DNA of 52,446 bases from Deltaproteobacteria bacterium (GCA_016219285.1 JACRNJ010000035.1:1-52446), one strand, 5' to 3'; positions 25,810 to 35,498 are shown, counted from the first letter of the stretch. Translations and numbers: made by a program. Notes: generated by a model not told the origin, from the sequence alone.

Positions 25810-27618
25810 TTGAAAAACACACAAATCAGAAATATTGCAATCATTGCCCATGTTGACCACGGCAAGACAACATTGGTTGATTTCATGCTTAAGCAGGCTG
25901 GCATATTCAGGGAAAATGAGCGGGTAGAGGAGCGGGTTATGGACTCCATAGACCTTGAGCGGGAGCGCGGCATAACCATCATGGCAAAGAATACTGCTGT
26001 TTTATACAACGGCGTAAAGATAAATATTGTTGATACGCCTGGTCATGCGGACTTTGGCGGCGAGGTTGAGAGGACTTTAAAGATGGTTGATGGCGTGCTG
26101 CTTCTGGTGGATGCATCCGAAGGCCCTCTGCCGCAGACCCGTTTTGTTTTGAAGAAGGCGCTGGAACTCAAGCTGCCGCCCATTGTGGTCATAAATAAGA
26201 TTGACAGACCTGACGCCAGAATAAAAGAGGTATTAAACGAGGTTTATGATTTATTCATTGATTTGGATGCAACTGAGGAGCAGATTGATTTCCCTGTTAT
26301 CTACACCATCGCACGAGAGGGGCTTGCAAAACTTACACCCGACGGAGAGGGCAAAGACCTCCAACCTCTTTTTGAGCTGATACTCAAAACTATCCCATCG
26401 CCGGAAGGGAATGAGAATGGCGTTTTACAAGTTCTTGTTACCAATATTGATTATAACGACTATGTGGGCAGACTGGCTGTAGGCCGCATATTTAGCGGAA
26501 CAATCAGGGCCGGCCAGATGGTTGGGGTTGTGAATCAAAAGGGAGAGGTAGTAAAAACAAAGATTACTGTGCTTTACGGTTTCCAGGGATTGAAGCGGGT
26601 TGAACAGCCGCAAGCGGTTATGGGCGACATCGTTGCCATTGCCGGAATAGAAGGCGCAAACATCGGCGATACTATCACTGATGTTGAAAACCCGAAACCG
26701 CTGCCAAGGATTGCGGTTGATGAGCCTACCATCTCCATGGTCTTTTCCATCAACTCGTCGCCATTTGCCGGCAAAGATGGAAAATTTGTGACATCACGAC
26801 ACCTGAAAGAAAGGCTTGAAAAAGAGCTGCTCTATAATGTGGCAATCAAGATGGAGCAGATGGAATCAAAGGATTCATTCAAAGTTATGGGGCGAGGCGA
26901 ATTGCAGTTGGCAATCCTTATAGAGATGATGCGCAGGGAAGGTTATGAGCTTACCGTGGGAATGCCGGAGACTATTACCAAGAAGGTGGACGGCGTGCTG
27001 CACGAGCCTATGGAGCAACTTACCATAGATTGCCCTGAGGAATTTATCGGCGTTGTAACACAGAAGATCGGCATGAGAAGAGGCAAGATGCAGAAAATGC
27101 AGAATAACGGCCACGGCAGGGTGAGGTTGGAATTTCGTCTGCCCTCCAGAGGGCTTATAGGTTTCAGAACAGAGTTTCTTACAGATACAAAAGGCACAGG
27201 GCTGCTAAACCATATTTTTGACGGATATGAGCCGTGGCAAGGAATAATTTCAAAACGTACGACAGGCGCGCTGGTTTCGGACCGGGCCGGTGTCACAACC
27301 ATCTATGCCCTATTTCATATCCAGCCAAGAGGAGAATTGCTTGTAAGCGAAAGCACGGCTGTATATGAGGGCATGGTAATTGGCGAAAATTCAAGAGAGA
27401 ATGACCTCGATGTCAATGTGGTGAAGGAAAAGAAATTGACCAACATGAGGGCATCAGGCTCTGATGAAACCCTCCGTCTTGCGCCGCCAAGGATGATGAG
27501 CCTTGAGCAGGCCATAGAATTTATCAACGAGGACGAGTTGGTAGAAGTTACGCCTAAGAATATCAGGATTAGGAAAAAGGTTCTTGAAGCAAACAAGAGG
27601 CCGAAAAGAGAAAAATAA
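25810..27618 (+). CDS. typA: Ribosome-associated GTPase TypA/BipA
   Basis: The 602-residue translational GTPase has G1 [10 protein letters not shown]2/RERGITI, G3 [11 protein letters not shown]4 [12 protein letters not shown]-like domains III and V, and the BipA-specific C-terminal domain ([17 protein letters not shown]). It starts with TTG at 25810, eleven bases behind GGGGGG, and reads [20 protein letters not shown]. It assists 50S assembly and growth under stress, notably cold. It appears monocistronic with its own promoter. Confidence 0.96.
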   Translation: MKNTQIRNIAIIAHVDHGKTTLVDFMLKQAGIFRENERVEERVMDSIDLERERGITIMAKNTAVLYNGVKINIVDTPGHADFGGEVERTLKMVDGVLLLVDASEGPLPQTRFVLKKALELKLPPIVVINKIDRPDARIKEVLNEVYDLFIDLDATEEQIDFPVIYTIAREGLAKLTPDGEGKDLQPLFELILKTIPSPEGNENGVLQVLVTNIDYNDYVGRLAVGRIFSGTIRAGQMVGVVNQKGEVVKTKITVLYGFQGLKRVEQPQAVMGDIVAIAGIEGANIGDTITDVENPKPLPRIAVDEPTISMVFSINSSPFAGKDGKFVTSRHLKERLEKELLYNVAIKMEQMESKDSFKVMGRGELQLAILIEMMRREGYELTVGMPETITKKVDGVLHEPMEQLTIDCPEEFIGVVTQKIGMRRGKMQKMQNNGHGRVRLEFRLPSRGLIGFRTEFLTDTKGTGLLNHIFDGYEPWQGIISKRTTGALVSDRAGVTTIYALFHIQPRGELLVSESTAVYEGMVIGENSRENDLDVNVVKEKKLTNMRASGSDETLRLAPPRMMSLEQAIEFINEDELVEVTPKNIRIRKKVLEANKRPKREK

Positions 27619-27683
27619 ATTTCTCCTTGAGATGAGCACAAAAAGCTGATAGATTTGAAAAATAAACAATAAGGGTATGAAGT

Positions 27684-28706
27684 ATGAAAAAATCAAAATA
27701 TAATGTGGCTGTTGTGGGCGCTACCGGTGTCGTTGGCCAGGAGATGATAAGGATACTGGAAGAGCGAAAATTTCCTGTAGATAAAATAAAGCTTCTGGCA
27801 TCAGAGAGGTCTGCCGGACAATTTCTTGAATATAAGGGCAAGGAGGAAAAGGTTTGTCTGCTTTCCGAAGAAACCTTTGAAGGAATTGATATCGGTTTAT
27901 TTTCGCCGGGCGCATCAGTAAGCGCTGTTTATGCGCCAAAGGCCGGCAAGGCAGGATGTGTTGTCATAGACAATACAAGTCAGTTCAGGATGGATCCGGA
28001 TGTGCCTTTGGTTGTGCCGGAGGTAAATCCAAAGGCAATAGCTGAGTATAAAAAAAGAAATATCATTGCAAACCCCAACTGCTCAACTATCCAGATGGTA
28101 GTTGCATTAAAGCCTATTCATGATGCTGTCAGGATAAAAAGGATTGTGGTCTCCACATATCAGGCTGTTTCAGGAGCGGGTAAAGAGGCAATGGATGAGC
28201 TCTCCAACCAAGTGCTTGCAATCTATGGCCAGAAGGAGATAGAAAAGAAGGTCTTCCCATATCAGATAGCATTCAACTGCATTCCTCAGATAGATGTGTT
28301 TCTTGACACCGGCTATACAAAGGAAGAGATGAAGATGGTGAATGAGACAAGAAAAATAATGGAAGATGGTTCAATAAAAGTAACTGCCACAACCGTTCGT
28401 GTGCCTGTATTCAACAGCCATTCGGAGGTTGTGAACATAGAAACAGAAAAGAAGATAACAGCGAAAGAGGTAAAAAAACTTCTTTCAAAGGCCCCCGGCA
28501 TAAAGGTTATAGATGATGCGAAAAATAAACTCTATCCCATGCCCATAGATGTGTCTCAAAAGGATGAGGTGTTTGTCGGCAGGATAAGAGAGGATGAGTC
28601 CATACCAAACGGCATCAATATGTGGATTGTATCCGACAACCTGCGCAAGGGCGCTGCGCTCAATGCTGTGCAGATTGCGGAGATATTAATAAGGGAGTAT
28701 TTATAG
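27684..28706 (+). CDS. asd: Aspartate-semialdehyde dehydrogenase
   Basis: The 340-residue protein starts with the NADP-binding GATGVVGQEM (12-21). The catalytic Cys133 lies in ANPNCSTIQ and the active-site region in SGAGKEAMDEL. The substrate-binding VPVFNSHSE is also present. It reduces aspartyl phosphate to the semialdehyde, the branch point to lysine/diaminopimelate, threonine and methionine. A short gap of 65 bp separates it from typA. Confidence 0.96.
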   Translation: MKKSKYNVAVVGATGVVGQEMIRILEERKFPVDKIKLLASERSAGQFLEYKGKEEKVCLLSEETFEGIDIGLFSPGASVSAVYAPKAGKAGCVVIDNTSQFRMDPDVPLVVPEVNPKAIAEYKKRNIIANPNCSTIQMVVALKPIHDAVRIKRIVVSTYQAVSGAGKEAMDELSNQVLAIYGQKEIEKKVFPYQIAFNCIPQIDVFLDTGYTKEEMKMVNETRKIMEDGSIKVTATTVRVPVFNSHSEVVNIETEKKITAKEVKKLLSKAPGIKVIDDAKNKLYPMPIDVSQKDEVFVGRIREDESIPNGINMWIVSDNLRKGAALNAVQIAEILIREYL

Positions 28707-28878
28707 GCTGAAGGAAAAATAATAGTTCGGCAGTATAAAACAATGAGGCCACTGGCAAGAAATGCTGTTTCTCCTTTTTGCGCAGTCGCTTTGCCTCTGA
28801 CAACTCAAACATCCTTCCCCTTTATATGCCCTGTCTTGCCTCCTGAAAAGTTACACAGAGGATTTCACATTGCCGACT

Positions 28879-29679
28879 TTAACATATATGCGGCTTGTAA
28901 AGCTTTTTCCTCCTATCCTTAAAAATATTGTTAAGAGGTGTTATGTTTTTATTCCTTGCCAATTTGTGGTCTATCTCCACAATTCCTATTTTCTCTTTAT
29001 TGTCAGATGCGCGACAGAGTATCTTGCCGTCAGGCGCAACAATCTCGCTCTGGCCTATAAATTTCAGCTTCTGCCCTTTTATCCTATGCTCAACCCCAAC
29101 CCTGTTTGCTGTTATTGCAAAGACCTTATTTTCAAGACACCTCGTTATCATTGCCTGAGGGCAGTGCGGAAGCACAAGATTTGACGGATGACAAATAATG
29201 TCAGCGCCTTTTAAGGCAAGGATTCGCGCCACCTCAGGGAATAACCAGTCAAAACATATCATCATCCCAACCTTGGCAATACCGATGTCATAGACTTTAA
29301 AAGATGTATTGCCGGTTGTAAAAAACTTTTTTTCATTCCAGAAAAGATGCGCCTTTCTGTAGGCGCCGATAAAGCCTTTTGGCCCAATAAGGAGAGCGGA
29401 ATTATAGAATCTGCCGCAATGTTTTTCAGAAATTCCTGCAACAATAAAGATTTTTTTGTTTTTGGCTATTCGTATAAGCCTTTGACTTGTCCAGCCTTGC
29501 GGCGCTTCTTCTGACAAAAGAGAAACTTCTTTCTTTGATTTAAACTGATAACCTGTGCTGAAAAGCTCTGGCAAGACAACAAGTGAGGCATCTAATGTTT
29601 TGAGTTTTGCGGCAGCCTTTTCTACATTCTCTTTAATCTTGCCGAAAACAGGAGATGTCTGTAAAAATGCAACTCTCAT
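28879..29679 (-). CDS. Carbon-nitrogen hydrolase (nitrilase superfamily)
   Basis: The 266 residues carry the Glu-Lys-Cys triad: Glu38 (LPELFSTGY), Lys109 (YRKAHLFW) and Cys142 (MMICFDWLFPE). Members hydrolyse amides or N-carbamoyl compounds, for example omega-amidase or N-carbamoylputrescine amidase. Substrate cannot be told from sequence. The ATG overlaps the stop of livM by 4 bp, so the two are translated together, which suggests a link to transported amino-acid derivatives. Confidence 0.88.
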   Translation of the reverse strand: MRVAFLQTSPVFGKIKENVEKAAAKLKTLDASLVVLPELFSTGYQFKSKKEVSLLSEEAPQGWTSQRLIRIAKNKKIFIVAGISEKHCGRFYNSALLIGPKGFIGAYRKAHLFWNEKKFFTTGNTSFKVYDIGIAKVGMMICFDWLFPEVARILALKGADIICHPSNLVLPHCPQAMITRCLENKVFAITANRVGVEHRIKGQKLKFIGQSEIVAPDGKILCRASDNKEKIGIVEIDHKLARNKNITPLNNIFKDRRKKLYKPHIC

Positions 29680-30935
29680 CTATGCTCCACCTCATATAGT
29701 GATTCCATTTCCTGAACATAAATCTTTTCATCTTCTGGATGGAGTTCTATCTTTCGCCTTTGGCTGCCGATTAGACCCTGCGGCCTAAATACCATCATTG
29801 CAACCAGCACAGCGCCAAAGATAAGCATCCTGTAGCTTGCAAACCCCCTTAAAATCTCCGGCAGGATAATCAGGATTGTTGCGCCTGCAATTACCCCCGG
29901 TATGCTTCCCATGCCGCCAAGCACAACCATTGCAAGAACAAAGACAGACTCGAAAAATGTAAAGCTCTCCGGCGATACAAAGGCAAATTTTCCTGCAAAG
30001 AACACCCCTGCAATGCCAGCCCAGAAGGCGCCGATGGAAAAGGCAAGGCATTTCATCTTTGTTGTGTCAATACCCATGGCCTCTGCCGCAATCTCGTCTT
30101 CTCTCATAGCAATCCATGCCCTGCCTATTCTGGAATTATTAAGGCGGTTTATTACAATAGCTGTTAATAGCGCAATGCCAAGGATAAGATAATAAAAATG
30201 TATTGGCTGGCTGAATTTAAAAGATGCAAGAGACGGCCTTGCTATGCCGAGTATGCCATTTGGCCCCCCTGTAAGGCCGTCCCAGTTATTTAAGACAAGA
30301 TGAACTATCTGGATGAAACCGAGGGTTACAATTGCAAGATAATCACCACGCAGCCTGAGCGTAATTATGCCTAGCATAAAACCAATGCCTGCCGCAAAAA
30401 AACCTCCTATTGGCAAGGCAAGCCAGAATGAAACGCCGAGTTTAGTCGACAAAAGCGCATAGGTATATGCCCCTATCGCATAAAAGGCGATATAGCCCAA
30501 ATCCAAAAGCCCTGCCAGGCCAACAGAGATATTTAAACCTAGGGCTAAAACCGCATAAAGTCCTGCAAGGGTCAGGACATCTATATAGTAGTTATTAAGG
30601 AAAACAGGCAGTATGACAAGAAGCGCGGCAAAACCGATACTGGCAAGAATTATATTGCGGCCTTTTAATGAGCCTGCGCTTAATCCCCCGCCACCTTTTT
30701 TGCCAAAGAGTTGTAAAATGTGTGGCCTAAAAATGAGCTTCAAGATTTTTTTGACACGAGCAGTGGCTTCTAACCTCGTAATGCCATAAAATACTGCCTC
30801 TCCTGAAATAATGGCAAGGCTCAAAAATATGGCGCTTTTTATCCCGGTAAATGGGAAAACTAAAAAACCAAACCAGAACGGGATAAAGATATATTTTAAA
30901 AGATTTTTTTGGGGCATAATAGCGGCTACAGCCAT
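29676..30935 (-). CDS. livM: Branched-chain amino-acid ABC transporter permease LivM-like
   Basis: The 419-residue membrane protein has the LivM core: GLYAVLALGLNISVGLAGLLDLGYIAFYAIGAYTYA, the TLRLRGDYLAIVTLGF segment and the EAA-like loop REDEIAAEAMGID. The first about 120 residues add two or three helices. No livH, livG, livF or binding protein lies upstream: the gene is preceded by 436 bp of repeat-rich DNA. It is therefore either an isolated permease using subunits encoded elsewhere or the end of a disrupted operon. Role in Leu/Ile/Val or urea/amide uptake is inferred from family only. Confidence 0.88.
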   Translation of the reverse strand: MAVAAIMPQKNLLKYIFIPFWFGFLVFPFTGIKSAIFLSLAIISGEAVFYGITRLEATARVKKILKLIFRPHILQLFGKKGGGGLSAGSLKGRNIILASIGFAALLVILPVFLNNYYIDVLTLAGLYAVLALGLNISVGLAGLLDLGYIAFYAIGAYTYALLSTKLGVSFWLALPIGGFFAAGIGFMLGIITLRLRGDYLAIVTLGFIQIVHLVLNNWDGLTGGPNGILGIARPSLASFKFSQPIHFYYLILGIALLTAIVINRLNNSRIGRAWIAMREDEIAAEAMGIDTTKMKCLAFSIGAFWAGIAGVFFAGKFAFVSPESFTFFESVFVLAMVVLGGMGSIPGVIAGATILIILPEILRGFASYRMLIFGAVLVAMMVFRPQGLIGSQRRKIELHPEDEKIYVQEMESLYEVEHR

Positions 30936-31371
30936 TCTACTAAATCCCTATTCCATGTCAACACCGTTAGAGGGTTGGCCGTCTAAAGAGCTTTCTTCTC
31001 CATTGAATATCTATTTGGGGGACTCTTATATTATTGAGAAACTTTTAAGGATATAGTAGTATTTTGCAGTGAAAGTCATAAATTGTAGTCAACGATAAAA
31101 ATAAGTGTCTACTATAATAAATTTCGAATTTTTAAATCCTAATTTCTAATAAATCCTTGACAGGAAGAATACTATATATGTCAAGGATAAAATGCCAACC
31201 GTCAAAAAACATTGGAAATTTAGTCATTGGACATTTCATTAGAAATTAGACATTAGGATTTAGGATTTCTTAATACCATGTCAACTTATTTAAGGCGTTC
31301 ATGGCATATTGTTTTGAGATAGACACTTAGGACAGCATTTCTCATTTCTGCTTCCCAAGTGTTGCACTTCA
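30936..31371 (+). repeat. Repeat-rich 436-bp intergenic region
   Basis: Outer arms AAATCCTAATTTCTAAT (31134-31150) and ATTAGAAATTAG...ATTAGGATTT (31238-31261) are inverted. Nested inside them is ATCCTTGACA (31153-31162) paired with TGTCAAGGAT (31179-31188). No gene is convincing here. The AT vocabulary is related to the hairpins near 5.1, 6.0 and 47.4 kb. It separates the divergent livM and kinase genes, so promoters must lie within it, but I see none with a good match. Confidence 0.6.
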
Positions 31372-31431
31372 TTGTTGAACTGGCGTTTCGAAAAACTTGT
31401 CCATTTATTATTACTGCCATTATCTATAACT

Positions 31432-32769
31432 ATGGATACACCAAGAATTTCATCTGCATTGCAAGGGATAGGAACCAAGACCAGGGGCATTAAAGACCTG
31501 ACCATAGTGGATTATGCCTTTATGCTGATGAGGGGCATTGTTATAACATGTGGTTTTTTCTGGCTGGTTTTACATCCGTATCCCGATACATTAAAGTTAT
31601 GGATTATAATTCCTTTTCTCATTTTTATCACTTACAGCATTATCGCTCACGGATTGATACTTATCTGGCCTCAAAAGATAGAAACAATATATTTTGCCTG
31701 CTTAAGCCTGGATTTAATCTTTATAGGAATATTTATAAAATTATCAGGCGGCTTTAACAGCATACTGTTTCTTATAATCTATCCGCCAATTGTTATTCAT
31801 TCATTTTATTATGGATTTTATAGGGGGATCGCCCTTTCCGCTGTTGCCTCTATTGTTTATGTCATAGCTGTATATGACCAGTGGTGGCTGCTGCAATGGA
31901 CAGACATGGCATTCAGGATATTTATAATGTTTCTCATTGCGGGTTTTATGGGTTTTATTTCTGAGAGGGCAAAGCATGACCGAGATGAACTTATAATAAC
32001 TCAGAGGAGATTGGAATTTCTTCAAAAAGAACTGGAAAAGGCATATAAAAATCTTCAGGACGTAAAATCGCAGGTTGAACAGTCGGAAAAGCTTGCATCA
32101 ATAGGAAGGCTGTCGGCAGAGCTCGCCCATGAGATTAATAACCCACTGGACGGCATAAAGAATTGCCTTGCCGTTATTAAAACTGAAACAGAGGACACTG
32201 AGCTAAAAAAGAAGTATTTTGAGTTAATAGACGAAGCGTTATATGATATTGAATGCGCTGTTAGAAACCTTCTGGGTTATGCAAAGAGGCATGTGCCTGT
32301 ATGGGAAGAAGTGGATATAAATGGTGTTTTAGAAAGAACTATTATTATGACCGATTATAAATTACAAAACACAGGGATAGCGGTTAAAACTAGTTTTGAG
32401 GCTAATATTCCCGCTGTAATTGGAGACTCTCATCAACTGCAGGAAGTCTTTTTTAACATTATACTCAATGCTCTGGATGCAATGCCGAAAGGCGGCACGC
32501 TTACTGTAGAAACAAGTAAGGCAGGCAATTTTGTAGATATTAAAATAATAGATACCGGCATCGGCATTAGCCATGATGATATGGCTAATATCTTTCAACC
32601 ATTCTATACAACCAAATTGCTTGGCGAAGGGACAGGATTAGGATTATCTGTAAGCCTTGAAATTGTGCGAAAGCACGACGGAGATATAAATGTTTATAGT
32701 GAGCAAGGGAAAGGAGCTGTCTTTAATATAACACTGCCGGCAGCAATAAAAGCGAGCGCACCCTGTTAG
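31432..32769 (+). CDS. Membrane-bound sensor histidine kinase
   Basis: From ATG 31432 the protein has 445 residues; a TTG at 31372 would add 20, and neither has a clear ribosome site. About six membrane helices (residues 25-185, no periplasmic domain) are followed by a coiled coil and an NtrB-like transmitter. The H-box is LSAELAHEINNPLDGIKN; the N-box FNIILNALDAMP, G1 DTGIGI and G2 GEGTGLGLSVS follow. It pairs with the NtrC-type regulator 150 bp downstream. The last codons and the stop lie inside a TTAGAGA/TCTCTAA palindrome, so the C-terminal ASAPC is probably repeat-derived. Confidence 0.9.
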   Translation: MDTPRISSALQGIGTKTRGIKDLTIVDYAFMLMRGIVITCGFFWLVLHPYPDTLKLWIIIPFLIFITYSIIAHGLILIWPQKIETIYFACLSLDLIFIGIFIKLSGGFNSILFLIIYPPIVIHSFYYGFYRGIALSAVASIVYVIAVYDQWWLLQWTDMAFRIFIMFLIAGFMGFISERAKHDRDELIITQRRLEFLQKELEKAYKNLQDVKSQVEQSEKLASIGRLSAELAHEINNPLDGIKNCLAVIKTETEDTELKKKYFELIDEALYDIECAVRNLLGYAKRHVPVWEEVDINGVLERTIIMTDYKLQNTGIAVKTSFEANIPAVIGDSHQLQEVFFNIILNALDAMPKGGTLTVETSKAGNFVDIKIIDTGIGISHDDMANIFQPFYTTKLLGEGTGLGLSVSLEIVRKHDGDINVYSEQGKGAVFNITLPAAIKASAPC

Positions 32770-32797
32770 AGAACTATGCTCTCTAACGGAGTAAAGA
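32766..32797 (+). repeat. Palindromic repeat supplying the kinase stop codon
   Basis: TGTTAGAGA and TCTCTAACGGAG flank a short loop. The TAG within the left arm is the kinase stop. The C(C)CCGTTAGA/TCTAACGGGG theme is the same as in the element inside the BNR gene at 40074-40153. Confidence 0.55.
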
Positions 32798-32808
32798 ATT
32801 AAAGACCT

Positions 32809-32885
32809 TGTAGTTGCCGATTATCGGCGTTTTTAAGCCTGCTACTGATAGGCGCAAGAATAGACCCATAAATGGGCAAACTACA
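32809..32885 (+). repeat. MITE-like element with TGTAGT...ACTACA ends (copy 2)
   Basis: The unit begins TGTAGTTGCCGATTATCGGC and ends GGGCAAACTACA, like the copy at 12494-12571. It overlaps an upstream alternative start (32872) of the response regulator, so it forms that gene's leader. Confidence 0.65.
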
Positions 32886-32919
32886 AATTATGAATGGGGA
32901 GAAGCACAATAGTCAATAT

Positions 32920-34311
32920 ATGAATGTCCTTATTGTAGAAGATGAAAAGATTAAAAGGATAACTTTAACAGATGCTCTCTTGAAACAAGGTTATGCTGTG
33001 TTAGCCATGGAAAATCCTATTGAGGCGCTCAATATATTCAAAGAGCGGGAATTTGATGTTGTAATTACCGATATAAGGCTTCCGCATATGGACGGGCTGG
33101 ATTTTTTAAAAGAAATAAAAACCTTAAAACCAGAGATTACGGCTATTGTAATGACTGCATATGCCACAATAGATACAGCCATAAAGGCAATGAAGCTTGG
33201 AGCCTATGATTATATAACAAAGCCTTTTTCATCAGAAGAGATGCTCCTTATAATTGAAAGGCTAAAGGACTTCAGAAGGATTGTTGAAGAAAACATTAAA
33301 CTTAAGCAAGAGATAACGGAACGGTACCGTTTTGGCAATATAATAGGAAAGAGCAAGAAGATGCGGGATGTTTATGAGTTGATTAAGACAGTTGCCCCAT
33401 CTGATGCAACAACCCTTATTGTTGGAGAAAGCGGAACAGGCAAGGAGCTTATTGCAAATGCCATCCATTACAACAGCCCAAGAAAAGATAACCCATTTAT
33501 AAAAGTTAGCTGCTCAGCCCTTGCCGAGACCTTGTTGGAGAGCGAACTATTTGGACATGAAAAGGGCGCATTCACCGGCGCTGTTAAGGAAAGAAAGGGG
33601 AGGTTTGAACTGGCTAACAACGGCAGCATCTTTCTGGATGATATAGATGATATACCTCTTTCAATGCAGACGAAGCTGCTTCGGGTACTTCAGGAAAAGG
33701 AGATAGAGAGGGTCGGCGGAACCAAAACTATTAAAATAGATATTCGCATAATATGCGCAACCAAGGTTGACCTTTTAAAGCTGGCAAAACAGAGAAAATT
33801 CAGGGAGGATCTTTATTATCGTTTAAATATAGTCCCCATAAACCTCCCTCCCTTAAGGGATAGGAAAGAGGATATCCCGCTTCTCGTAGAGTATCTGCTG
33901 AATAAATACTCATCCAAAGGAGAAAAGAAAACCTTTTGCCACGAAGCAATGAAGCTCTTGATAAATTATGATTGGCCAGGCAATGTAAGGGAGCTGGAAA
34001 ATGTGGTAGAAAGGGTAGTAACCCTTACAAGATCTAATGATATTAGAGTTGAGGATCTTCCTGATTTTCTCATGGCATCACCGGAAAAGTTATGCGACAG
34101 ACATCTGATTGATGTTATGACAGAAGCCGCCTCATTTGAGGATATGATAAAGGATATGGAGAAAAGGCTCCTTATCCTGGCCATTGAAAAGGCAGGCGGA
34201 AATAAGAGCGAAGCCGCAAGGATACTGAAGATGAAAAGAGAGACATTGAGGGACAAGGTAGAAAAATACGGAATCTCGGAATTATATCAAGCAACGAAGG
34301 CCAAATCATAA
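32920..34311 (+). CDS. NtrC-family sigma-54-dependent response regulator
   Basis: The 463 residues comprise a receiver domain with phospho-acceptor Asp51 (VVITDIRLP), an AAA+ domain with Walker A GESGTGKE and the sigma-54-contacting GAFTGA loop, and a Fis-type HTH (GGNKSEAARILKMKRETLRDK). Possible starts at 32872 and 32890 would add 10-16 residues; 32920 is chosen because the receiver fold begins there. It activates promoters used by sigma-54 RNA polymerase in response to the upstream kinase. No clear -24/-12 site was found in the downstream metal-related genes, so the regulon is unknown. Confidence 0.92.
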   Translation: MNVLIVEDEKIKRITLTDALLKQGYAVLAMENPIEALNIFKEREFDVVITDIRLPHMDGLDFLKEIKTLKPEITAIVMTAYATIDTAIKAMKLGAYDYITKPFSSEEMLLIIERLKDFRRIVEENIKLKQEITERYRFGNIIGKSKKMRDVYELIKTVAPSDATTLIVGESGTGKELIANAIHYNSPRKDNPFIKVSCSALAETLLESELFGHEKGAFTGAVKERKGRFELANNGSIFLDDIDDIPLSMQTKLLRVLQEKEIERVGGTKTIKIDIRIICATKVDLLKLAKQRKFREDLYYRLNIVPINLPPLRDRKEDIPLLVEYLLNKYSSKGEKKTFCHEAMKLLINYDWPGNVRELENVVERVVTLTRSNDIRVEDLPDFLMASPEKLCDRHLIDVMTEAASFEDMIKDMEKRLLILAIEKAGGNKSEAARILKMKRETLRDKVEKYGISELYQATKAKS

Positions 34312-34365
34312 AATATCGTAAAAGGACGTCTAAAAACAGAAATTGCTTTTTACCCAAAAATCAAT

Positions 34366-34424
34366 CTATTTTTATGGTCTATTTTATGGTCTTGACATGT
34401 ATGCAAGAATTTGTTAATTATAAA
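34366..34424 (+). promoter_or_regulatory. Promoter with tandem upstream repeats
   Basis: TTGACA (34392-34397), 17 bp and TAATTA (34415-34420, running into TATAAA) form a promoter. Directly in front lie two near-identical units, CTATTTTTATGGT (34366-34378) and CTATTTTATGGT (34379-34390). Their in-phase position against the -35 suggests a regulator binding site. It precedes the Met/His-rich secreted protein gene. Confidence 0.5.
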
Positions 34425-34456
34425 AGAATAAGCATCAGCGCTGTCAGCTATCTTTT

Positions 34457-34849
34457 ATGAGAAGGTCATTTGCAATAGTCCTGCTTTTAGCCGTGATTAC
34501 CATGAATATGGACATGGTTTGCCAATCGTTATGCCTGGCAGGGCGCGGCGATATGGCCGGCGCCCATTCATCTCACAAGACAACAAATCACGAGATGCCA
34601 AAAGCAGACATGTTCCCGGTTACACATCACGACACCCAAGAGTCGCACCATAACATGCCTCAAACATCCATAAAGTGCGACTGCCCTGCAGATCAAGTGG
34701 CAGTTCTTGGTTTTGAACTGACCATAGCAGACACTTTTGCAGATTTAAAACCCTCGTCACATATCATATCAAAAATCCATTCTCAAAAGGTCGTCTTTTT
34801 AAGCAACATACCCATTCCATTAGAAGGGCCTCCCAAGCTCATATCCTGA
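34457..34849 (+). CDS. Secreted Met/His/Cys-rich protein, copy A
   Basis: This 130-residue protein has an N-terminal hydrophobic signal (RRSFAIVLLLAVITMNMDM), then CQSLC and a His/Met-rich central part (HSSHK, NHEMPK, THHDTQESHHNMP), then CDC. A conserved C-terminal half (VLGFELTIADTFADLKPSSH) follows. The clustered His, Met and Cys are what a periplasmic copper or other soft-metal binder would show. Copy B lies at 36879-37271 with an almost identical second half. I do not recognise the family. It heads the metal-related block. Confidence 0.75.
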   Translation: MRRSFAIVLLLAVITMNMDMVCQSLCLAGRGDMAGAHSSHKTTNHEMPKADMFPVTHHDTQESHHNMPQTSIKCDCPADQVAVLGFELTIADTFADLKPSSHIISKIHSQKVVFLSNIPIPLEGPPKLIS

Positions 34850-35155
34850 TTTCTCATAGCCAGTTCCACTCATAAAAATTGTAAATTAAAGATTGGAAAT
34901 TTGAAATTTTAAAATGTGAAACCAATCTTGCAATTTATAATTTGCAATTTGCATTTTACAATTTGAGCGAAGCGAATCTTCTTGTTTCCAAGCTATGTCT
35001 GCTGTATCACAGGCATGTCCAGCTTGGGAACGCCGATGTCTAAAAAGCTACAGCTTTTTTCTATGGAGCCGGAGCTTCATAAACAATTGCATTGCCAAGC
35101 ATAGCTTGGTAACGAGAAGAAATGACATATCAAACAAAACGAGGAGGTAAAGACA
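34850..35155 (+). repeat. 306-bp intergenic region with three hairpins
   Basis: AT-rich arms at 34876-34965 (AAATTGTAAAT against ATTTTACAATTT, plus GATTGG against CCAATC) come first. They are followed by GTTTCCAAGCT/AGCTTGGGAAC at 34984-35031 and AAAAAGCT-ac-AGCTTTTT at 35042-35059. No gene is present before the ribosome site GAGGAGG of the SmbP-like gene. Confidence 0.6.
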
Positions 35156-35458
35156 ATGAAAAGGAAAATATTTGCCGTAATGCTTGTATCGCTGTTTTTC
35201 ACTGCATTTAATGCAGGCACGGTCTACGCAGAGACCCATGGTGCTAAAGAACATGCCAGCGAAGGGGTAAATCACGCAAAAGAGGGCATAAACCATGTGA
35301 AAGAGGCAATAAAACACATGGAGGAATCTATCAAGGCAGGCGGCGACTCTCATGCAAAAGAGGCCGTTGAACACGCAAAAGAGGCAATCAAGCACGCAGA
35401 GGAATCTATAATGCATGCGGAAAAGACCTCTGAAAAGACAGCGCCAAAGAAAAAGTAA
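35156..35458 (+). CDS. SmbP-like small metal-binding protein
   Basis: The 100-residue protein has a signal peptide (about 1-24, ending VYA). The mature part is built of helical repeats with periodic histidines: EHA, NHAKEGINHVKEAIKHMEE, HAKEAVEHAKEAIKHAEES, MHAEK. This regular His/Lys/Glu pattern matches the small periplasmic metal-binding protein SmbP of ammonia oxidisers, which binds several copper ions. GAGGAGG precedes the start. Metal specificity is inferred. Confidence 0.8.
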   Translation: MKRKIFAVMLVSLFFTAFNAGTVYAETHGAKEHASEGVNHAKEGINHVKEAIKHMEESIKAGGDSHAKEAVEHAKEAIKHAEESIMHAEKTSEKTAPKKK

Positions 35459-35473
35459 ATCTACTTGCTGATA

Positions 35474-35498
35474 GGGCGGACATTTAAATTGTCCGCCC
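35474..35498 (+). repeat. GGGCGGAC hairpin, copy 1
   Basis: GGGCGGAC (35474-35481) pairs perfectly with GTCCGCCC (35491-35498) around ATTTAAATT. It is followed by CAGTATTTCTAAAA. A near-copy precedes the TonB receptor gene at 37641-37667 with the same flank, so it may be an operator or attenuating hairpin shared by two outer-membrane genes. Confidence 0.7.

Noticed and set aside
34312-34456. Possible sigma-54 (-24/-12) promoter downstream of the NtrC-type regulator
   Set aside because: GG and GC dinucleotides are not at the required spacing; a sigma-70-type TTGACA promoter fits better.
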